Below, in pieces: positions 1-8,926 of a stretch of DNA of 64,000 nucleotides (its first letter is position 1; every line of letters begins with the position of its first letter). This stretch comes from Acidiluteibacter ferrifornacis (lineage in GTDB: Bacteria; Bacteroidota; Bacteroidia; Flavobacteriales_E; Vicingaceae), in the NCBI RefSeq assembly GCF_009909615.1, contig NZ_WWNE01000009.1, positions 29,846-93,845 on the forward strand, given 5' to 3'. The notes below the pieces were generated by a model, which was not told the origin of the DNA, did no database searches, and saw only the letters and a list, made by a program, of their open reading frames with translations. The translations under genes and the position numbers were made by a program.

Positions 1-541
1 TATTGGAAATGAATTCTTTCAAGCTACTTCCGTTTTAAATCCGGTGCCTCCAATTGATAGTATTGCATTCGAATTTGATGATGACCCCAAAGATGAAGAC
101 GATGAAGGATATACTGCTGAATTTTTTGCGACTGATATTCCGAATAGAGCAGATTATTATTGGATAAAAGCCTATAAAAATGGCCAAAGAGTGGGTGGTG
201 AAGGAAACTTTAGTCTAACCGATAAAGATGCAGCTTTTGGAGATGTTGACATCGATGGAAGGTTATTTATTTTCCCACTACGAGTTTTTACTATAAACGA
301 AGACGATTATTATTACCAGATCAATGATACTTTAAGGGTAGAATTGTATAGCATAAATGCTGAAACTCATGAATTTTTAGAGGCAGTAAGTGTTCAAACC
401 AATAATGGAGGCTTATTTGCTACACCTCCTGCAAATGTATACGGCAATATAAGAGATGCTAACAATCAACCCCAAAAGAAAATGTTAGGTGCTTTTAACA
501 TATCGTCTGTTTCAAAGAAAACAGCGATTGTTACTCCATAA
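1..541 (+). CDS. DUF4249 family protein, C-terminal part (5' end outside window)
   Basis: The reading frame is open to the left edge, so only the last 179 residues or so are present; the GTG at 44 is internal, not a start. The ending, with NNGGLFATPPANV followed by a short GAFNISSVSKK segment, is the pattern I know from the C-terminus of DUF4249 proteins, a Bacteroidota family of usually lipid-anchored surface proteins of unknown role, often encoded next to TonB-dependent receptors. The signal peptide and lipobox that would confirm export lie outside the window. The gene converges on the peroxiredoxin gene with an 11-base gap. The family call rests on motif recognition and is likely but not certain. 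Confidence 0.8.
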   Translation, partial: IGNEFFQATSVLNPVPPIDSIAFEFDDDPKDEDDEGYTAEFFATDIPNRADYYWIKAYKNGQRVGGEGNFSLTDKDAAFGDVDIDGRLFIFPLRVFTINEDDYYYQINDTLRVELYSINAETHEFLEAVSVQTNNGGLFATPPANVYGNIRDANNQPQKKMLGAFNISSVSKKTAIVTP

Positions 542-552
542 AAAAGATAGAG

Positions 553-1017
553 TCATTTATTGCCGACTCCTTTAATAATGGCTAATGATTTTGTGACGTG
601 TTCTTGATCTCTAAATAGTGCATTGAAAACCATTTTTACAATACCTTCTGGACTAATCACAAAGGTTACTCTAGAAGGTACAATACCAAAAAGTTGCTTC
701 GCACCATATTTTTGACGGACCAGTTGATTCGGGTCGCTCAACAGAATAAAAGGAAGTCGATACTCCTCAACAAATTGACGATGGCTTTTCTGATCATCAG
801 AGCTGATACCGATTACAACTGCTCCAGCATCTTTAAAATCCTCAAACTGATCTCTAAAAGCGCATGCCTGTTTGGTACAAACGGCAGTATTATCTTTGGG
901 ATAAAAATACAGCACCACCCAATCTCCTCTATAGTCAGATAACTGATGAACGACTCCATTATGATCGCTTAAAGAAAAATCAGGTGCTATTACTCCAACT
1001 TCTATTTTTTTAGCCAT
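553..1017 (-). CDS. PrxQ/Bcp-type peroxiredoxin
   Basis: A 154-residue AhpC/TSA-fold protein, the normal length for the Bcp/PrxQ group of thiol peroxidases, which reduce hydrogen peroxide and alkyl hydroperoxides in the cytoplasm using thioredoxin. The peroxidatic cysteine is C47 in PKDNTAVC, which fits the P-x3-T-x2-C peroxiredoxin motif; C52 follows after four residues, the resolving position of many PrxQ enzymes. The loop reads TAVC rather than the TPGC of the second Bcp in this window (58656-59117), so the two are paralogues and not recent duplicates. It lies 12 bases downstream of cinA on the same strand and may be co-transcribed with it. Confidence 0.9.
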   Translation of the reverse strand: MAKKIEVGVIAPDFSLSDHNGVVHQLSDYRGDWVVLYFYPKDNTAVCTKQACAFRDQFEDFKDAGAVVIGISSDDQKSHRQFVEEYRLPFILLSDPNQLVRQKYGAKQLFGIVPSRVTFVISPEGIVKMVFNALFRDQEHVTKSLAIIKGVGNK

Positions 1018-1029
1018 CTAACTTAAGTT

Positions 1030-2280
1030 CTAATAATTTCTGGTTAATTCTAATCTCAATAAATTTAATGCAGCAATTGCTGATCGCTGTATATTCCTTC
1101 CCCTATTTTTCTCTAGCTGAAGTTTTTTAGAAATCACTCTACCATCTGGAGTCGCAAGTGCAATCCATACTGTTCCAACAGGTTTTTCGTCAGTTCCTCC
1201 ATCAGGACCTGCTACTCCGGAGGTTGATAAAGCGTAATCTACTTTTAATTTCTTCTTTACCCCTTTAGCCATCTGCTCTACAGTCTGTTGACTTACAGCT
1301 CCATATTTTAATAAGTCAATCGACTTCACACCCAATTCGTTTATCTTTACTTCATTGGAATATGAAATAACACTTCCTTGATAATAACTAGAACTCCCCG
1401 GGATAGAAGTAATTAAGTGAGCCAAATATCCACCGGTACAACTTTCGGCAGTACCAACGGTTACTCCGGCGCTCAAAAGTAAATTCCCAATGGCCTTTTC
1501 CAATGGTTCATCATCATATCCATAAACGAACTCTGGAATAATTTGAAGTAGCTCCATCACCTTTCTATCGATACGCTCTTGAGCATTTTCTCTGTCTTCT
1601 GAAACAATACTCAATCTTATCTTCACCACACCACTAGAGGGAAGGTAGGCAATATGAATATCTTCTTGATCTAACGTATTCTCCCAATCTTTGATACGGT
1701 CCGCCAAAAAAGACTCTCCAGCTCCCGAAGTCATCACTGTTTTATGAATAATAGAAGGGGTCTTAAAGGTAGCCTTGATTTTATCTAACACTCCATTTTG
1801 CATCAAATACTCCATCTCATAGGGAACTCCAGGCATAGAAATCACCACCTTTCCATTTCTTTCAAACCACATACCGCTTGCCGTTCCTATTTTATTAGGA
1901 ATAATAAAACAGTCCTTTGGCAGATTTGCTTGCATGAGGTTGACTTCTAATATGGGTAAGTTACGCCGCTCGAATATTTCTTGAATTGTAGCCCTAATCT
2001 CAGGGTAAGTAATTAATTCTGTATTGAAATATTCCGTTAAGGTTAGCTTGGTAATATCATCCCTAGTTGGCCCCAAACCTCCGGTTGCAATTACTAGGTT
2101 GGTTCTAGATTGGGCTTCCTGAATAGCGCGTATTATTTCTTCTTTTGTATCACTTATAGATGTGATTCTACTTATGGAAACCCCTATGAGGTTTAGTGCT
2201 TTTGCCATATATGCAGAATTAGTGTCAATCGTCTGCCCGATTAAAATTTCATCACCTATGGTAATAATCTCTGCTGTCAT
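1030..2280 (-). CDS. cinA: CinA-like protein, nicotinamide-nucleotide amidase
   Basis: A 416-residue full-length two-domain CinA. Residues 1-170 are the molybdopterin-binding-like domain (TIGDEILIGQTIDTNSA near the N-terminus, then ATGGLGPTRDD); some CinA proteins use this part as an ADP-ribose pyrophosphatase. The C-terminal amidase domain starts near residue 255, with AESCTGG at about 278 and STSGVAGPDGG at about 353, the region that deamidates nicotinamide mononucleotide in pyridine nucleotide salvage. Despite the name, a role in competence is not implied. The ATG at 2280 places the conserved TAEIITIGDE at the very N-terminus, as in the family. The terminator of the upstream universal stress gene ends 15 bases before this start. 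Confidence 0.95.
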   Translation of the reverse strand: MTAEIITIGDEILIGQTIDTNSAYMAKALNLIGVSISRITSISDTKEEIIRAIQEAQSRTNLVIATGGLGPTRDDITKLTLTEYFNTELITYPEIRATIQEIFERRNLPILEVNLMQANLPKDCFIIPNKIGTASGMWFERNGKVVISMPGVPYEMEYLMQNGVLDKIKATFKTPSIIHKTVMTSGAGESFLADRIKDWENTLDQEDIHIAYLPSSGVVKIRLSIVSEDRENAQERIDRKVMELLQIIPEFVYGYDDEPLEKAIGNLLLSAGVTVGTAESCTGGYLAHLITSIPGSSSYYQGSVISYSNEVKINELGVKSIDLLKYGAVSQQTVEQMAKGVKKKLKVDYALSTSGVAGPDGGTDEKPVGTVWIALATPDGRVISKKLQLEKNRGRNIQRSAIAALNLLRLELTRNY

Positions 2281-2294
2281 GAATGAAAATAAAA

Positions 2295-2315
2295 AAAGGG
2301 GGCGATGCCCCCTTT
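2295..2315 (-). terminator. Terminator of the universal stress protein gene
   Basis: AAAGGGGGC, loop GAT, then GCCCCCTTT form a perfect 9-bp stem. On the minus strand the stem is followed by a T run (A run at 2290-2297 on the plus strand), the standard shape of a rho-independent terminator. It lies just after the stop codon of the gene at 2331. Confidence 0.9.
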
Positions 2316-2330
2316 GAATTTTAAACTATA

Positions 2331-3248
2331 TTAAACTCCAAAAGGACGATAATCTCCTCCTAAATTTCTTTGAGAAAATGACTGTACAATACCTAGTGGC
2401 GTAATTGCTAACACTGGAATTCTAGAATGGTTCACAATACGTTGAGCATACTGACCCATAAACAAACCTGTAGAAGCTTCTTGTTCCGTCATGATTATAA
2501 TCAAATCAATATTTTCCTTTTTTGCTTCTGCTAAAGTCATCTCAGCGATATCGTCTCCGTATATAAAATCCGAAGAATATTTAATTCCTTGGTTTGCGAA
2601 AAGTTCTTCTGTCTGCTGTACTTTCAAGTTAAAAATGTTCTTTTCCTCTTCGTGGTTTGGAGTAATCAATGCCCTAATCAATATTTCTGAATCGAACGCT
2701 TTTGCCATAGCTACTGCATATCTCACCTTATCTCTTGTATGAGGAGAGCTATCTAGTGGCAATAAAATTCGTTTTGCTCCCAGCTCCTTTGTATTGGATT
2801 GAACGGTCAGTACTGGACACATTGCAGCTGTTACTACTCGATAAGCATTACTTCCCATAAAAAACTCCTGAAATCCACTAACCCCGTGAGTTCCCATCAT
2901 AATTAAGTCGATATCCAATTCATTTGCTGTATCCACAACTTGACTCGCCACATTTCCTTCTGCTAGTACTATTTCGTAATCCACACCAGTGTCTGCCTTG
3001 AATTTTGAACCTATCTGATTCATTCTAGAAGAAATCTCATCTCTAAGCTCCACGCTTTCTCCACCAGAAGTTAAGCTTGGCAAAATATTGCTGTAAGAAC
3101 CTGATTTTAAAACGTGAATCAAAACTACTTTTGAACCCTCAATTTTAGCCAAATGGGTCGCATGATCAAGCGCTAACAAAGAGGTTTCAGAAAAATCTAT
3201 AGGTATTAATATTTTTTTTATGACAACTTGGTTTTCCATAATTTTCAT
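2331..3248 (-). CDS. Universal stress protein, two tandem UspA domains
   Basis: About 305 residues made of two UspA domains, each beginning with a short beta strand of the ILIPIDFSETS / ILLPLDSSPHT type (near residues 14 and 165). The first domain keeps the ATP-binding signature G-x2-G-x9-G-S (GTHGVSG...MGSNA); the corresponding loop of the second domain (MTEQEASTGLFMGQ) lacks the first glycine, so only the first half may bind nucleotide. This pattern is common in tandem Usp proteins, which act as cytoplasmic stress or energy sensors. An in-frame TTG at 3263 would add five residues; ATGs at 3248 and 3239 both give normal N-termini, and I chose 3248. A terminator follows at 2295-2315, so it is probably monocistronic. 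Confidence 0.9.
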   Translation of the reverse strand: MKIMENQVVIKKILIPIDFSETSLLALDHATHLAKIEGSKVVLIHVLKSGSYSNILPSLTSGGESVELRDEISSRMNQIGSKFKADTGVDYEIVLAEGNVASQVVDTANELDIDLIMMGTHGVSGFQEFFMGSNAYRVVTAAMCPVLTVQSNTKELGAKRILLPLDSSPHTRDKVRYAVAMAKAFDSEILIRALITPNHEEEKNIFNLKVQQTEELFANQGIKYSSDFIYGDDIAEMTLAEAKKENIDLIIIMTEQEASTGLFMGQYAQRIVNHSRIPVLAITPLGIVQSFSQRNLGGDYRPFGV

Positions 3249-3276
3249 TTTATTAGGATACAATATGATTACCTAC

Positions 3277-3284
3277 CAAAGATA
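3277..3284 (-). promoter_or_regulatory. -7 box of the universal stress gene
   Basis: The minus strand reads TATCTTTG, matching the Bacteroidota -7 consensus TAnnTTTG, 28 bases before the ATG at 3248. I see no TTG at the expected -33 distance. Confidence 0.5.
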
Positions 3285-3356
3285 GTAAGAAGCATTTACC
3301 CATAAAACTGTTTATTTCTTTTTCTTTGCAGTAATTAGAAATTTTAATACGATTTA

Positions 3357-4235
3357 ATGAAAAAGTTAGCCCCTTCCGAATTGGTATTGAATCCTGACGG
3401 TTCTGTTTACCATTTAAAATTAAAGCCAGAGCATATTGGCCAAAAAATCATTGTTGTTGGTGACCCCGGAAGAGTGGCCTTAATTTCGTCTTATTTTGAT
3501 ACCATTGAATGTAAAATTTCGAATCGAGAATTCGTTACCCATACAGGGATGTATAATGGGGAAAGAGTATCTGCTATTGCTACAGGTATCGGTACAGACA
3601 ACATCGACATTGTTTTAAATGAACTAGATGCTTTGGTAAATATCGACCTTGAAAGTAGAACAGTCAAAACCGAATTAACTTCACTTGAGATAGTTCGTAT
3701 TGGCACTTGTGGAGCTATGCAGAAAGACCTACCAGTAGATTCTTTTGTAATGAGTCAATATGGATTTGGAATGGATGGCTTATTGAATTTTTATCAATTC
3801 ACACCCGACAAGGAAGAAGAAACTCTTCTTCATGAGCTGATGCTGCAAACGGCATACAGCCCAAAAATCACAAAACCTTATTTAGTAAAAGGATCTAGTA
3901 AATTGATTGAAAAACTGGGAGAAGGCATTGCAAAAGGAATTACAGCAACGGCACCTGGTTTTTATGGCCCACAAGGTAGAGTTCTGAGGTTAGCTTTAAA
4001 TGATGGCCAGCTAAATGATAAATTTACTGCCTTTCAATCAGAAGAAAATCGAGTGGTTAATTTTGAAATGGAAACTTCCGCTTTATACGGTCTCAGCAAA
4101 CTACTTGGTCACGAAGCTTGCACCCTATGTGTAATAGTAGCCAACCGGTTAGCTAATGAATTCAGTAAGGATTACCACCCCGCAATGACCAAACTTATTC
4201 AATTGGTATTAGCTCGATTAACATCTAAAGGTTAA
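3357..4235 (+). CDS. Nucleoside phosphorylase (uridine phosphorylase-like)
   Basis: A 292-residue protein of the PNP/UDP phosphorylase family, which splits nucleosides with phosphate into base and ribose-1-phosphate. VVGDPGRV near residue 34 is the phosphate-binding loop, IRIGTCGAM (as VRIGTCGA) near 115 is the conserved core strand, and NFEMETSALYGLS near 235 carries the glutamate-methionine-glutamate that holds the ribose. The closest named type appears to be uridine phosphorylase of the Bacteroidota kind, but substrate preference cannot be settled by eye. ATG at 3357. It is divergent from the stress protein gene and precedes the SirB1-like gene by 54 bases. Confidence 0.88.
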   Translation: MKKLAPSELVLNPDGSVYHLKLKPEHIGQKIIVVGDPGRVALISSYFDTIECKISNREFVTHTGMYNGERVSAIATGIGTDNIDIVLNELDALVNIDLESRTVKTELTSLEIVRIGTCGAMQKDLPVDSFVMSQYGFGMDGLLNFYQFTPDKEEETLLHELMLQTAYSPKITKPYLVKGSSKLIEKLGEGIAKGITATAPGFYGPQGRVLRLALNDGQLNDKFTAFQSEENRVVNFEMETSALYGLSKLLGHEACTLCVIVANRLANEFSKDYHPAMTKLIQLVLARLTSKG

Positions 4236-4276
4236 TAAATCAGAAATCACCAACTGTTTCCACTTTAAAAGCGTTG

Positions 4277-4284
4277 TATTTTTG
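4277..4284 (+). promoter_or_regulatory. -7 box TATTTTTG before the SirB1-like gene
   Basis: TATTTTTG fits TAnnTTTG and ends 5 bases before the ATG at 4290, which suggests a leaderless or nearly leaderless transcript. A CTG at 4254, 20 bases upstream, is one base off the usual TTG -33 element. Confidence 0.6.
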
Positions 4285-4289
4285 TGACA

Positions 4290-5159
4290 ATGCACTCGGA
4301 GACTAAAATTAAAGCGTTAATCGAATTATTGGATGATCCTGATGAGTTTGTCTTCTCCCAGGTGGAGCAAGAATTGAAACTGATTGGGAACGATATTGTG
4401 CCTATTTTAGAATATGCATGGGGCAATTCATTCAATAATATCCTACAACAACGCATTGAGAATTTGATTCATCAGATTCAATTTGAAAGAGTGCTAAAAG
4501 ATTTAACCCAGTGGAAAAACAGCCAAGGAAGAGATCTTTTAGATGGCGCCTTAATTATTGCACGTTACCAATATCCAGATCTTGACATTGGAGAAATGGA
4601 GCGATTCTTTGAGCAGTTGGTCAAAGAAGTTTGGCTAGAACTCAATCCAAATTATACTGCTCTTGAAAAGGCAAGAATTATAAGCCGTGTATTGTTTGAA
4701 ATCTATGGATTTTCTGGAAATAAGAAAAACTTTCACTCTCCTCAAAACAGTTTTATTAATCATGTAATAGAAAGTAAAAAAGGGAATCCGATTACTTTAT
4801 CACTGATTTATTTAATTATTGCGAAAGAGCTTAAACTTCCTATATATGGAGTGAATCTGCCTGAACATTTTGTATTGGCTTATACCATTCTACCAGAAGA
4901 CTTTGTTGATGAATTCCTCCAAGAGGATGTTTTGTTTTACATCAACCCGTTTAATGGAGGAACTGTTTTTAACGAAGAGGAAATCAAGACCTTTTTAGCC
5001 CAACTAAAAATCGAAGAGGAAGATTCTTTTTTTCTTCCATGCTCCAATCTAAAAGTAATTGAACGGATACTCAACAACCTTATTTTCTGTTTTGGTAAAG
5101 CCGGAGTAATGGATAAAGTGGAGGAGTTGAAACAACTACTCCACATCATAAAATCTTAG
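4290..5159 (+). CDS. SirB1-like transglutaminase-fold protein
   Basis: About 289 residues. The middle part (near residues 150-215) has the SirB1/Transglut_core2 pattern: a long helical lead, then NSFINHVIESKKGNPITLS, LIYLIIAKELKLPIYGVNLP and EHFVLAY. Members of this family have a transglutaminase-like fold, but a catalytic triad is often incomplete: here no cysteine stands at the usual nucleophile position, so it is probably a binding or scaffold protein. An in-frame GTG at 4284 overlaps the -7 box, so the ATG at 4290 is the better start. It converges on the response regulator gene, overlapping it by four bases at the 3' ends. Confidence 0.82.
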   Translation: MHSETKIKALIELLDDPDEFVFSQVEQELKLIGNDIVPILEYAWGNSFNNILQQRIENLIHQIQFERVLKDLTQWKNSQGRDLLDGALIIARYQYPDLDIGEMERFFEQLVKEVWLELNPNYTALEKARIISRVLFEIYGFSGNKKNFHSPQNSFINHVIESKKGNPITLSLIYLIIAKELKLPIYGVNLPEHFVLAYTILPEDFVDEFLQEDVLFYINPFNGGTVFNEEEIKTFLAQLKIEEEDSFFLPCSNLKVIERILNNLIFCFGKAGVMDKVEELKQLLHIIKS

Positions 5160-5818
5160 CGCTTTACCAACTTATTATCCATCGCAAACTTTACTAGTGA
5201 TATGGAGTTTTTAACTCTTGCTTTCTGAAAGAGGTTTCTACGGTGGGTTTCTACTGTTCTTTTTGAAATGTCTAATTCCCTAGAAATATCCTGACTAGTC
5301 ATGCCTTTTACAATAAAGCCCATTATCTGTAATTCTCTTTTGGTAAAAACTGCATCTACTCCACTGTTAGTACCTTCAGAATCAGAATTACTTGAAATTA
5401 AATTATCAATCAATTTCACAGAAACGGAATTATTCAGATACTTTCCTCCTTTATAAACTGTTTCAATTCCTTTTATTAATTCGGACCTACCACTTTCTTT
5501 AAGCATGTAACCCTTTGCGCCAATTTGAAGCATATTCAAAATATAAGCTTCTTCATTATGCATAGTCAAAGCAATCACTTTGAGATCGGGTTTTACCTTC
5601 AACAACTCTTCAGTTGCCTCAATCCCGTTCATCTCAGGCATCTGAATATCCATTAAAACGACATCGACATCTGAATTTAAAATCATAGGAATACCTTCTT
5701 CAGCATTGGAAGCTTCTCCCACAAAATTAATAGGACCTGCAGTTCCAATCAATGCTTTAATTCCATCACGAATAATATCGTGATCGTCTACTAAAAATAT
5801 ATTAATCTTCTTTTTCAT
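5156..5818 (-). CDS. NarL/FixJ-family response regulator
   Basis: A 220-residue two-domain response regulator. The receiver covers residues 1-120 with the acidic pocket DDHD at 11-14, the phosphoacceptor D57 in VVLMDIQMP, the threonine in ALTMHN near 83-88 and the conserved lysine in KGYMLKESG. A LuxR-type helix-turn-helix covers about 158-215 (FTKRELQIMGFIVKGMTSQD, then SKRTVETHRRNL). It should act as a DNA-binding transcription factor once phosphorylated by the kinase encoded directly upstream, whose 3' end overlaps this gene by 17 bases, so the two are translated together. Confidence 0.95.
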   Translation of the reverse strand: MKKKINIFLVDDHDIIRDGIKALIGTAGPINFVGEASNAEEGIPMILNSDVDVVLMDIQMPEMNGIEATEELLKVKPDLKVIALTMHNEEAYILNMLQIGAKGYMLKESGRSELIKGIETVYKGGKYLNNSVSVKLIDNLISSNSDSEGTNSGVDAVFTKRELQIMGFIVKGMTSQDISRELDISKRTVETHRRNLFQKARVKNSISLVKFAMDNKLVKR

Positions 5819-7538
5819 CTTGATTTCTATTTATTGGTAGATACAACGTATACAAACAACCTCTATCCTCCGCTGCTTCTATTAAGAACTGTCCTCCTAA
5901 AAAGACCACCCTTGATTTTATGTTTTGTATCCCAATACCTGTTTTTTTATTGGCTTCTAGTTTTGCTAAGTTGAACCCTACTCCATTATCCTTGTACAAC
6001 ACAAAAAGTAGGTTTTCTGTTAATTTTTTAATCTTAATTCTAATTTCTGTTGCTTTGGAATGCTTTAGAGTGTTATTAAACAACTCTTGGACAATTCGAT
6101 AAACACCAATTTCCAAGTCGTGATCGAACCGAATTTTTGACACTTCATTTTCTACTCGTATAGTTACATCACGAAGGTTAACAAAACTCCTAATCATTTC
6201 ATTTATTGCATCCGAAAGTCCATATCTTTTCAGAGTGTTGGACATTAAACTATGAGAAATCGAACGAGTTTCGTGAATTGCATTCATTAATAAATCAACA
6301 GACTTGGTATGCAGCATTCCCACCTTGGTATCCTCATCCAAATCACCTGTCATGGCCAATAGGTTCATCTTAGCGGCTAGGAGTTTCTGCCCGAGTCCAT
6401 CATGCAAGTCTTGTGCAAACCGACTGCGCTCAGACTCCTGAGTATTAATAATTGCACTCATTAATAACTCATTTGTTTTCCTTCTTTCAGTAACATCTTG
6501 GACAATCCCGACAAATATGGTTTTGTTCAGTTCTTCATCATATACAGGAATAGAAACCATGCTATTCCAGTATTCTTCTCCATTCATTCTTCTACATAGA
6601 AAAATGCCTTCGAAACGAGTTTTATTCTTAATCGAATCGATGTAAGCCCTTTCCATCTTTTTTTGAGATTCCCCTACAAAAAACAATTCACTATAAGGTT
6701 CATCAAACAAGCTGATCTCGCCACCTAAAATTTGTGAAGAACTAAATCCGATGATATCATAGTATGCGTTATTGGCATAAAGAAAATATTGATTTTCATA
6801 ATCAATAACATAAGTTCCTATCGGAGAATTCTCAATGGCTTTGTTTTTCAGATTCAACTCAAACTCCTTCCCTTGCCGATCTGTATCATCTCTCAAGATT
6901 AAAATTAATTCTTGCTGATGATTGAGAAGAAGGGTTCCTTTAAAAAAGAGCACCAAGCCATCGACATCCTTCGCTAAATTTAAATGTTCAATCTCACCAC
7001 CATTTGATACTCGATTGATAGCTTGCTCGATATGAACCCAATACTCTGAATCGAAAAAACTTAAAAAGTATTCCCCAGACTTATCTTGGGGAGCAATATA
7101 TTCATTCACCCCAAGTTGTTGAAGCACAAGACCTCTTTTATCTAAAGTAAAAATCACCTCAAATGAAGATTCTGCAGTAAATTGCTTGTCTGAAATTCTG
7201 CTTCTCTCTCTTTTCTTTACAACTCTCGTGCTACACACAATGATGTATTTATGAAACTGAACAGGAATAAAAAAGAGATTAATTCCATTTACTTCTGTTA
7301 CATCAAATACTCCTTCGAATGTAGCATCTATGTATGGCTGAAGAGCCAATTTACATCCTAATAACGAACTTTTTTCCTCATCAGAATCAAAGAAAGCCTT
7401 GTAAATTGGGAAATACTCAAACTCCAATTTATTAGTACTTACGATGGACAAGTTTCTATCTACAATAATATAGTTGTAGCCACTTAGCTTAAAAACTAAA
7501 TCATTCAAGTTGCGATTTTCAATTAATAAACTGTCCAT
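5802..7538 (-). CDS. PAS-domain sensor histidine kinase, HisKA_3 type
   Basis: A 578-residue kinase with no evident membrane segment, so probably a cytoplasmic sensor. Two PAS-like regions precede the kinase core: a weak one in about 1-200 and a clear PAS/PAC at about 225-350 (IGTYVIDYENQYFLYANNAY, ending GIVQDVTERRK). The dimerization helix with the phosphorylated histidine is in ERSRFAQDLHDGLGQKL near 370, the HisKA_3 type that normally pairs with NarL/LuxR regulators. The ATPase shows QELFNNTLKHSKA (N box), KDNGVGFN and GIGIQNIKSR. The signal is unknown. It is divergent from a DUF819 membrane protein 120 bases away, a possible target of the pair. Confidence 0.93.
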   Translation of the reverse strand: MDSLLIENRNLNDLVFKLSGYNYIIVDRNLSIVSTNKLEFEYFPIYKAFFDSDEEKSSLLGCKLALQPYIDATFEGVFDVTEVNGINLFFIPVQFHKYIIVCSTRVVKKRERSRISDKQFTAESSFEVIFTLDKRGLVLQQLGVNEYIAPQDKSGEYFLSFFDSEYWVHIEQAINRVSNGGEIEHLNLAKDVDGLVLFFKGTLLLNHQQELILILRDDTDRQGKEFELNLKNKAIENSPIGTYVIDYENQYFLYANNAYYDIIGFSSSQILGGEISLFDEPYSELFFVGESQKKMERAYIDSIKNKTRFEGIFLCRRMNGEEYWNSMVSIPVYDEELNKTIFVGIVQDVTERRKTNELLMSAIINTQESERSRFAQDLHDGLGQKLLAAKMNLLAMTGDLDEDTKVGMLHTKSVDLLMNAIHETRSISHSLMSNTLKRYGLSDAINEMIRSFVNLRDVTIRVENEVSKIRFDHDLEIGVYRIVQELFNNTLKHSKATEIRIKIKKLTENLLFVLYKDNGVGFNLAKLEANKKTGIGIQNIKSRVVFLGGQFLIEAAEDRGCLYTLYLPINRNQDEKED

Positions 7539-7658
7539 AATTCGTTTATTTGTCCACGAAATTAAACAATCCTTTTTGTTCGATTTAGGTAGAAATACAA
7601 TTCATATTAAATTTCAAAAAACTTATCTTGGCTGATTGAATTAAATCACAAACCAAAT

Positions 7659-8915
7659 ATGGAAAAAACAGTATTGATTACCAATGATGCAGTTATATTA
7701 GGAATATTAATGATCATTTTAGCTGTCATTTTTGTTACCTCAAGCAGTCAAAATAAAACACTTAAACGATTTTATACCGTTATACCCGCACTATTGCTGT
7801 GCTACTTCGTTCCTAGTCTGCTCAATACTTTTGGAATTGTAGATGCTGAAGCTTCTAACTTGTATTATGTTGCTTCTAGGTATTTATTGCCTGCAAGTTT
7901 AGTTTTGCTCTGTTTGAGTATTGACATTAAGGGTATTCTAAAACTGGGTCCCAAAGCGGTCATTATGTTCTTAACAGGTACTTTAGGAATAATTCTAGGA
8001 GGACCTATTGCCATTTTAGTACTTTCCCTCTTTTCTCCTGATTTAGTGGGCGGCGCAGGACCTGATGAAGTATGGAGAGGTTTATCTACTGTTGCTGGGA
8101 GCTGGATTGGCGGTGGCGCCAACCAAACGGCAATGAAAGAAATTTATGGACCAAGTGATGAGTTATTCTCTGCTATGGTAACAGTAGATGTAATTGTTGC
8201 AAACATTTGGATGGCATTCTTATTATATGGTGCAGGAATCTCAGAAAGAGTAGACAAATTTTTAAAAGCTGATTCCTCAGCAATCGCGGAAGTAAAAAAA
8301 GGTATTGAAGATTATCGGTCAAGTGTTAATAGAAACCCATCTGTATCGGATATGTTTGCCATTATTGCTATTGGATTTGGAGGTACTGCCTTGGCACACT
8401 TTGGTTCAGATTTAATTACTCCCTTTATGGAACAACATCAGGCTACTCTTGATACTTATCGTTTAAGTTCATTAGCTAGTGGATTCTTTTGGCTGGTTAT
8501 TATAGCTACTATAGCAGGGTTAGCATTAAGTTTCACCAAACTTAAATCTTATGAAGGTGCAGGTGCATCCAAGTTTGGAAGTGTTTTCCTTTATGTTTTG
8601 GTTGCCACTATTGGAATGAAAATGGACGTCACCGCAATATTCGATAATTTAGGCTTTTTCGCTATCGGATTAGTGTGGATGTTGGTTCACGTTATTGTTC
8701 TTTTGGTGGTTGCAAAATTAATAAAAGCTCCATTTTTCTTTGTGGCTGTAGGTAGCCAAGCTAACGTGGGTGGAGCTGCTTCGGCACCAATTGTTGCTTC
8801 AGCTTTTAGCTCTTCCTTGGCTCCCGTTGGAGTTTTACTAGCCGTATTTGGATACGCAGTAGGAACTTTTGGAGCCATTTTCTGTGCTCAATTAATGGAA
8901 ATTGTTAGTCCTTAA
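7659..8915 (+). CDS. DUF819 family membrane protein (YjcL-like)
   Basis: A 418-residue polytopic membrane protein with about 11 hydrophobic segments. The match to DUF819 is by its glycine-rich loops: GTLGIILGGPIAILVLSLF, then AGSWIGGGANQTAMKEIYG, and near the C-terminus VGSQANVGGAASAPIVAS. The repeated glycine/asparagine motifs in two halves resemble secondary transporters with inverted repeats. No substrate is established for this family. It is divergently transcribed from the histidine kinase/response regulator pair, and only 11 bases separate it from the next small membrane protein gene, so those two are likely co-transcribed. Confidence 0.88.
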   Translation: MEKTVLITNDAVILGILMIILAVIFVTSSSQNKTLKRFYTVIPALLLCYFVPSLLNTFGIVDAEASNLYYVASRYLLPASLVLLCLSIDIKGILKLGPKAVIMFLTGTLGIILGGPIAILVLSLFSPDLVGGAGPDEVWRGLSTVAGSWIGGGANQTAMKEIYGPSDELFSAMVTVDVIVANIWMAFLLYGAGISERVDKFLKADSSAIAEVKKGIEDYRSSVNRNPSVSDMFAIIAIGFGGTALAHFGSDLITPFMEQHQATLDTYRLSSLASGFFWLVIIATIAGLALSFTKLKSYEGAGASKFGSVFLYVLVATIGMKMDVTAIFDNLGFFAIGLVWMLVHVIVLLVVAKLIKAPFFFVAVGSQANVGGAASAPIVASAFSSSLAPVGVLLAVFGYAVGTFGAIFCAQLMEIVSP

Positions 8916-8926
8916 AATTTATAATT

